Source: Alphaproteobacteria bacterium (GTDB lineage Bacteria; Pseudomonadota; Alphaproteobacteria; UBA9655). From it: DNA of 64,000 nt. Shown here in pieces: positions 63,665 through 64,000 of the stretch; the stretch's first letter is position 1; every line of letters begins with the position of its first letter. The stretch is from assembly GCA_019752515.1 (NCBI GenBank), contig JAIEMB010000016.1, forward strand, positions 37,424 to 101,423, given 5' to 3'. Below the pieces are notes generated by a model. It had not been told where the DNA came from. It ran no database searches and saw only the letters and a program-made list of their open reading frames with translations. The translations under genes and the position numbers were made by a program.

Positions 63665-64000
63665 CTAAAAATCATACCCGACCCTGACGAGGGCATCGCC
63701 GAGGTTTTGGCCGCTGCCGAGTTGAGCACTCACGTTTCCAATGATGTAGAGGCCTTTGGCGAACTGAACGGTCACGCCAACACCTGGCGCTACTTGGTTA
63801 CGGATTTTGCTGTCTCCTAAAAGAGTTAGGGTTTGAGGTTCTCCTATTATTCCGCCCTTCACATGGGTTCCGCTAATCGGATGCTTGTGCACGTAAGATA
63901 GCTGAAAGGCAGGTCGTACAAGGGCATCACAAAGGACATAGGTGCGGTAGAGTTGAGCGCCGACTTCTCCTCTTAAGAATTGGGAGGTCTTTGACTTAAT
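63665..64000 (-). CDS. autotransporter beta-barrel C-terminus (partial, runs off window)
   Basis: The last 111 codons of a larger gene whose 5' part is outside the window. Alternating amphipathic strands, such as GAQLYRTYVLCDALVRPAFQ, GVGVTVQF, LYIIGNVSAQLGS and LGDALVRVGYDF, with a terminal Phe are typical of autotransporter translocator barrels recognised by the BAM complex. The sequence is open to the window edge in this frame. It is an intact C-terminal barrel, unlike the truncated autotransporter at 9.6 kb, but whether the two are related cannot be tested here. Confidence 0.8.
   Translation of the reverse strand: MKSKTSQFLRGEVGAQLYRTYVLCDALVRPAFQLSYVHKHPISGTHVKGGIIGEPQTLTLLGDSKIRNQVAPGVGVTVQFAKGLYIIGNVSAQLGSGQNLGDALVRVGYDF

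Noticed and set aside
1..64000. CRISPR arrays, rRNA genes, prophage or integrative-element ends
   Set aside because: No regularly spaced direct repeats, rRNA sequence, phage structural genes or integrase were seen. The only tRNA (13913-13988) has no integrase or duplicated 3' end beside it.

Overview
The window (about 40% GC by eye) reads as a chromosome segment of an alphaproteobacterium, most likely a host-associated lineage of the Holosporales/Paracaedibacter kind. The evidence is a MucR/Ros regulator, SdhE, IHF-beta, a tilS-ftsH pair, a CBU_0592-type membrane protein, a concentrative nucleoside transporter, Kdo-LPS synthesis (kdsB), a tricorn protease, and many Sec-exported proteins of unknown or eukaryote-interacting type. 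This taxonomic placement is inferred from gene content only.

Layout. 0-5.5 kb: an S-adenosylhomocysteine-hydrolase-like protein with a methyltransferase, mucR, an odd fusion of a MazG domain to an exported beta-barrel (with a G9 tract in the barrel part), and a secreted Lys-rich protein. 5.5-14.4 kb: comEC and ppiD (convergent, overlapping), an autotransporter passenger cut off at an IS4-type transposase remnant, mutM, a CdiI-like immunity gene interrupted by an amber codon, tRNA-Thr(UGU) and sdhE. 14.4-25.3 kb: a secreted papain-like protease, DUF4139 + rmuC, nupC-miaA, kdsB, a cyanovirin-like secreted protein, a Bcr/CflA exporter, a porin-like pseudogene with an internal TGA, and bcp. 25.3-32.2 kb: a large AsmA/YhdP-like protein, tilS, ftsH and ihfB.

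32.6-43.6 kb is the most accessory-looking part: a 922-residue exported protein with two tandem beta-sandwich-like modules, an exported LHH/HNH-type nuclease, tricorn, then a run of small exported proteins and a DUF1186/SEC-C protein. 43.7-51.2 kb holds a complete potassium-uptake operon, kdpFABC, followed by a stand-alone KdpD sensor domain and a separate histidine kinase. No kdpE is present. 51.3-57.7 kb: a Cys-rich copper-storage-like protein, dedA, gpt, glmM, a class D beta-lactamase, and an osmoprotectant-type ABC importer whose ATPase gene lacks any ATG/GTG/TTG start and probably starts at CTG.

57.7-64 kb: a second exported protein carrying the same tandem modules as the 32.6 kb protein, then a vitamin B12 uptake unit (cobalamin riboswitch, TonB-dependent receptor, TonB), a methyltransferase, and the C-terminal barrel of an autotransporter that runs off the right edge.

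The window combines core housekeeping genes with scavenging functions (nucleosides, purine bases, B12, betaine-type solutes, potassium) and an exported repertoire that could act on a host or on competitors. Three surface or contact-related genes are visibly broken (9.6, 13.1 and 24 kb).
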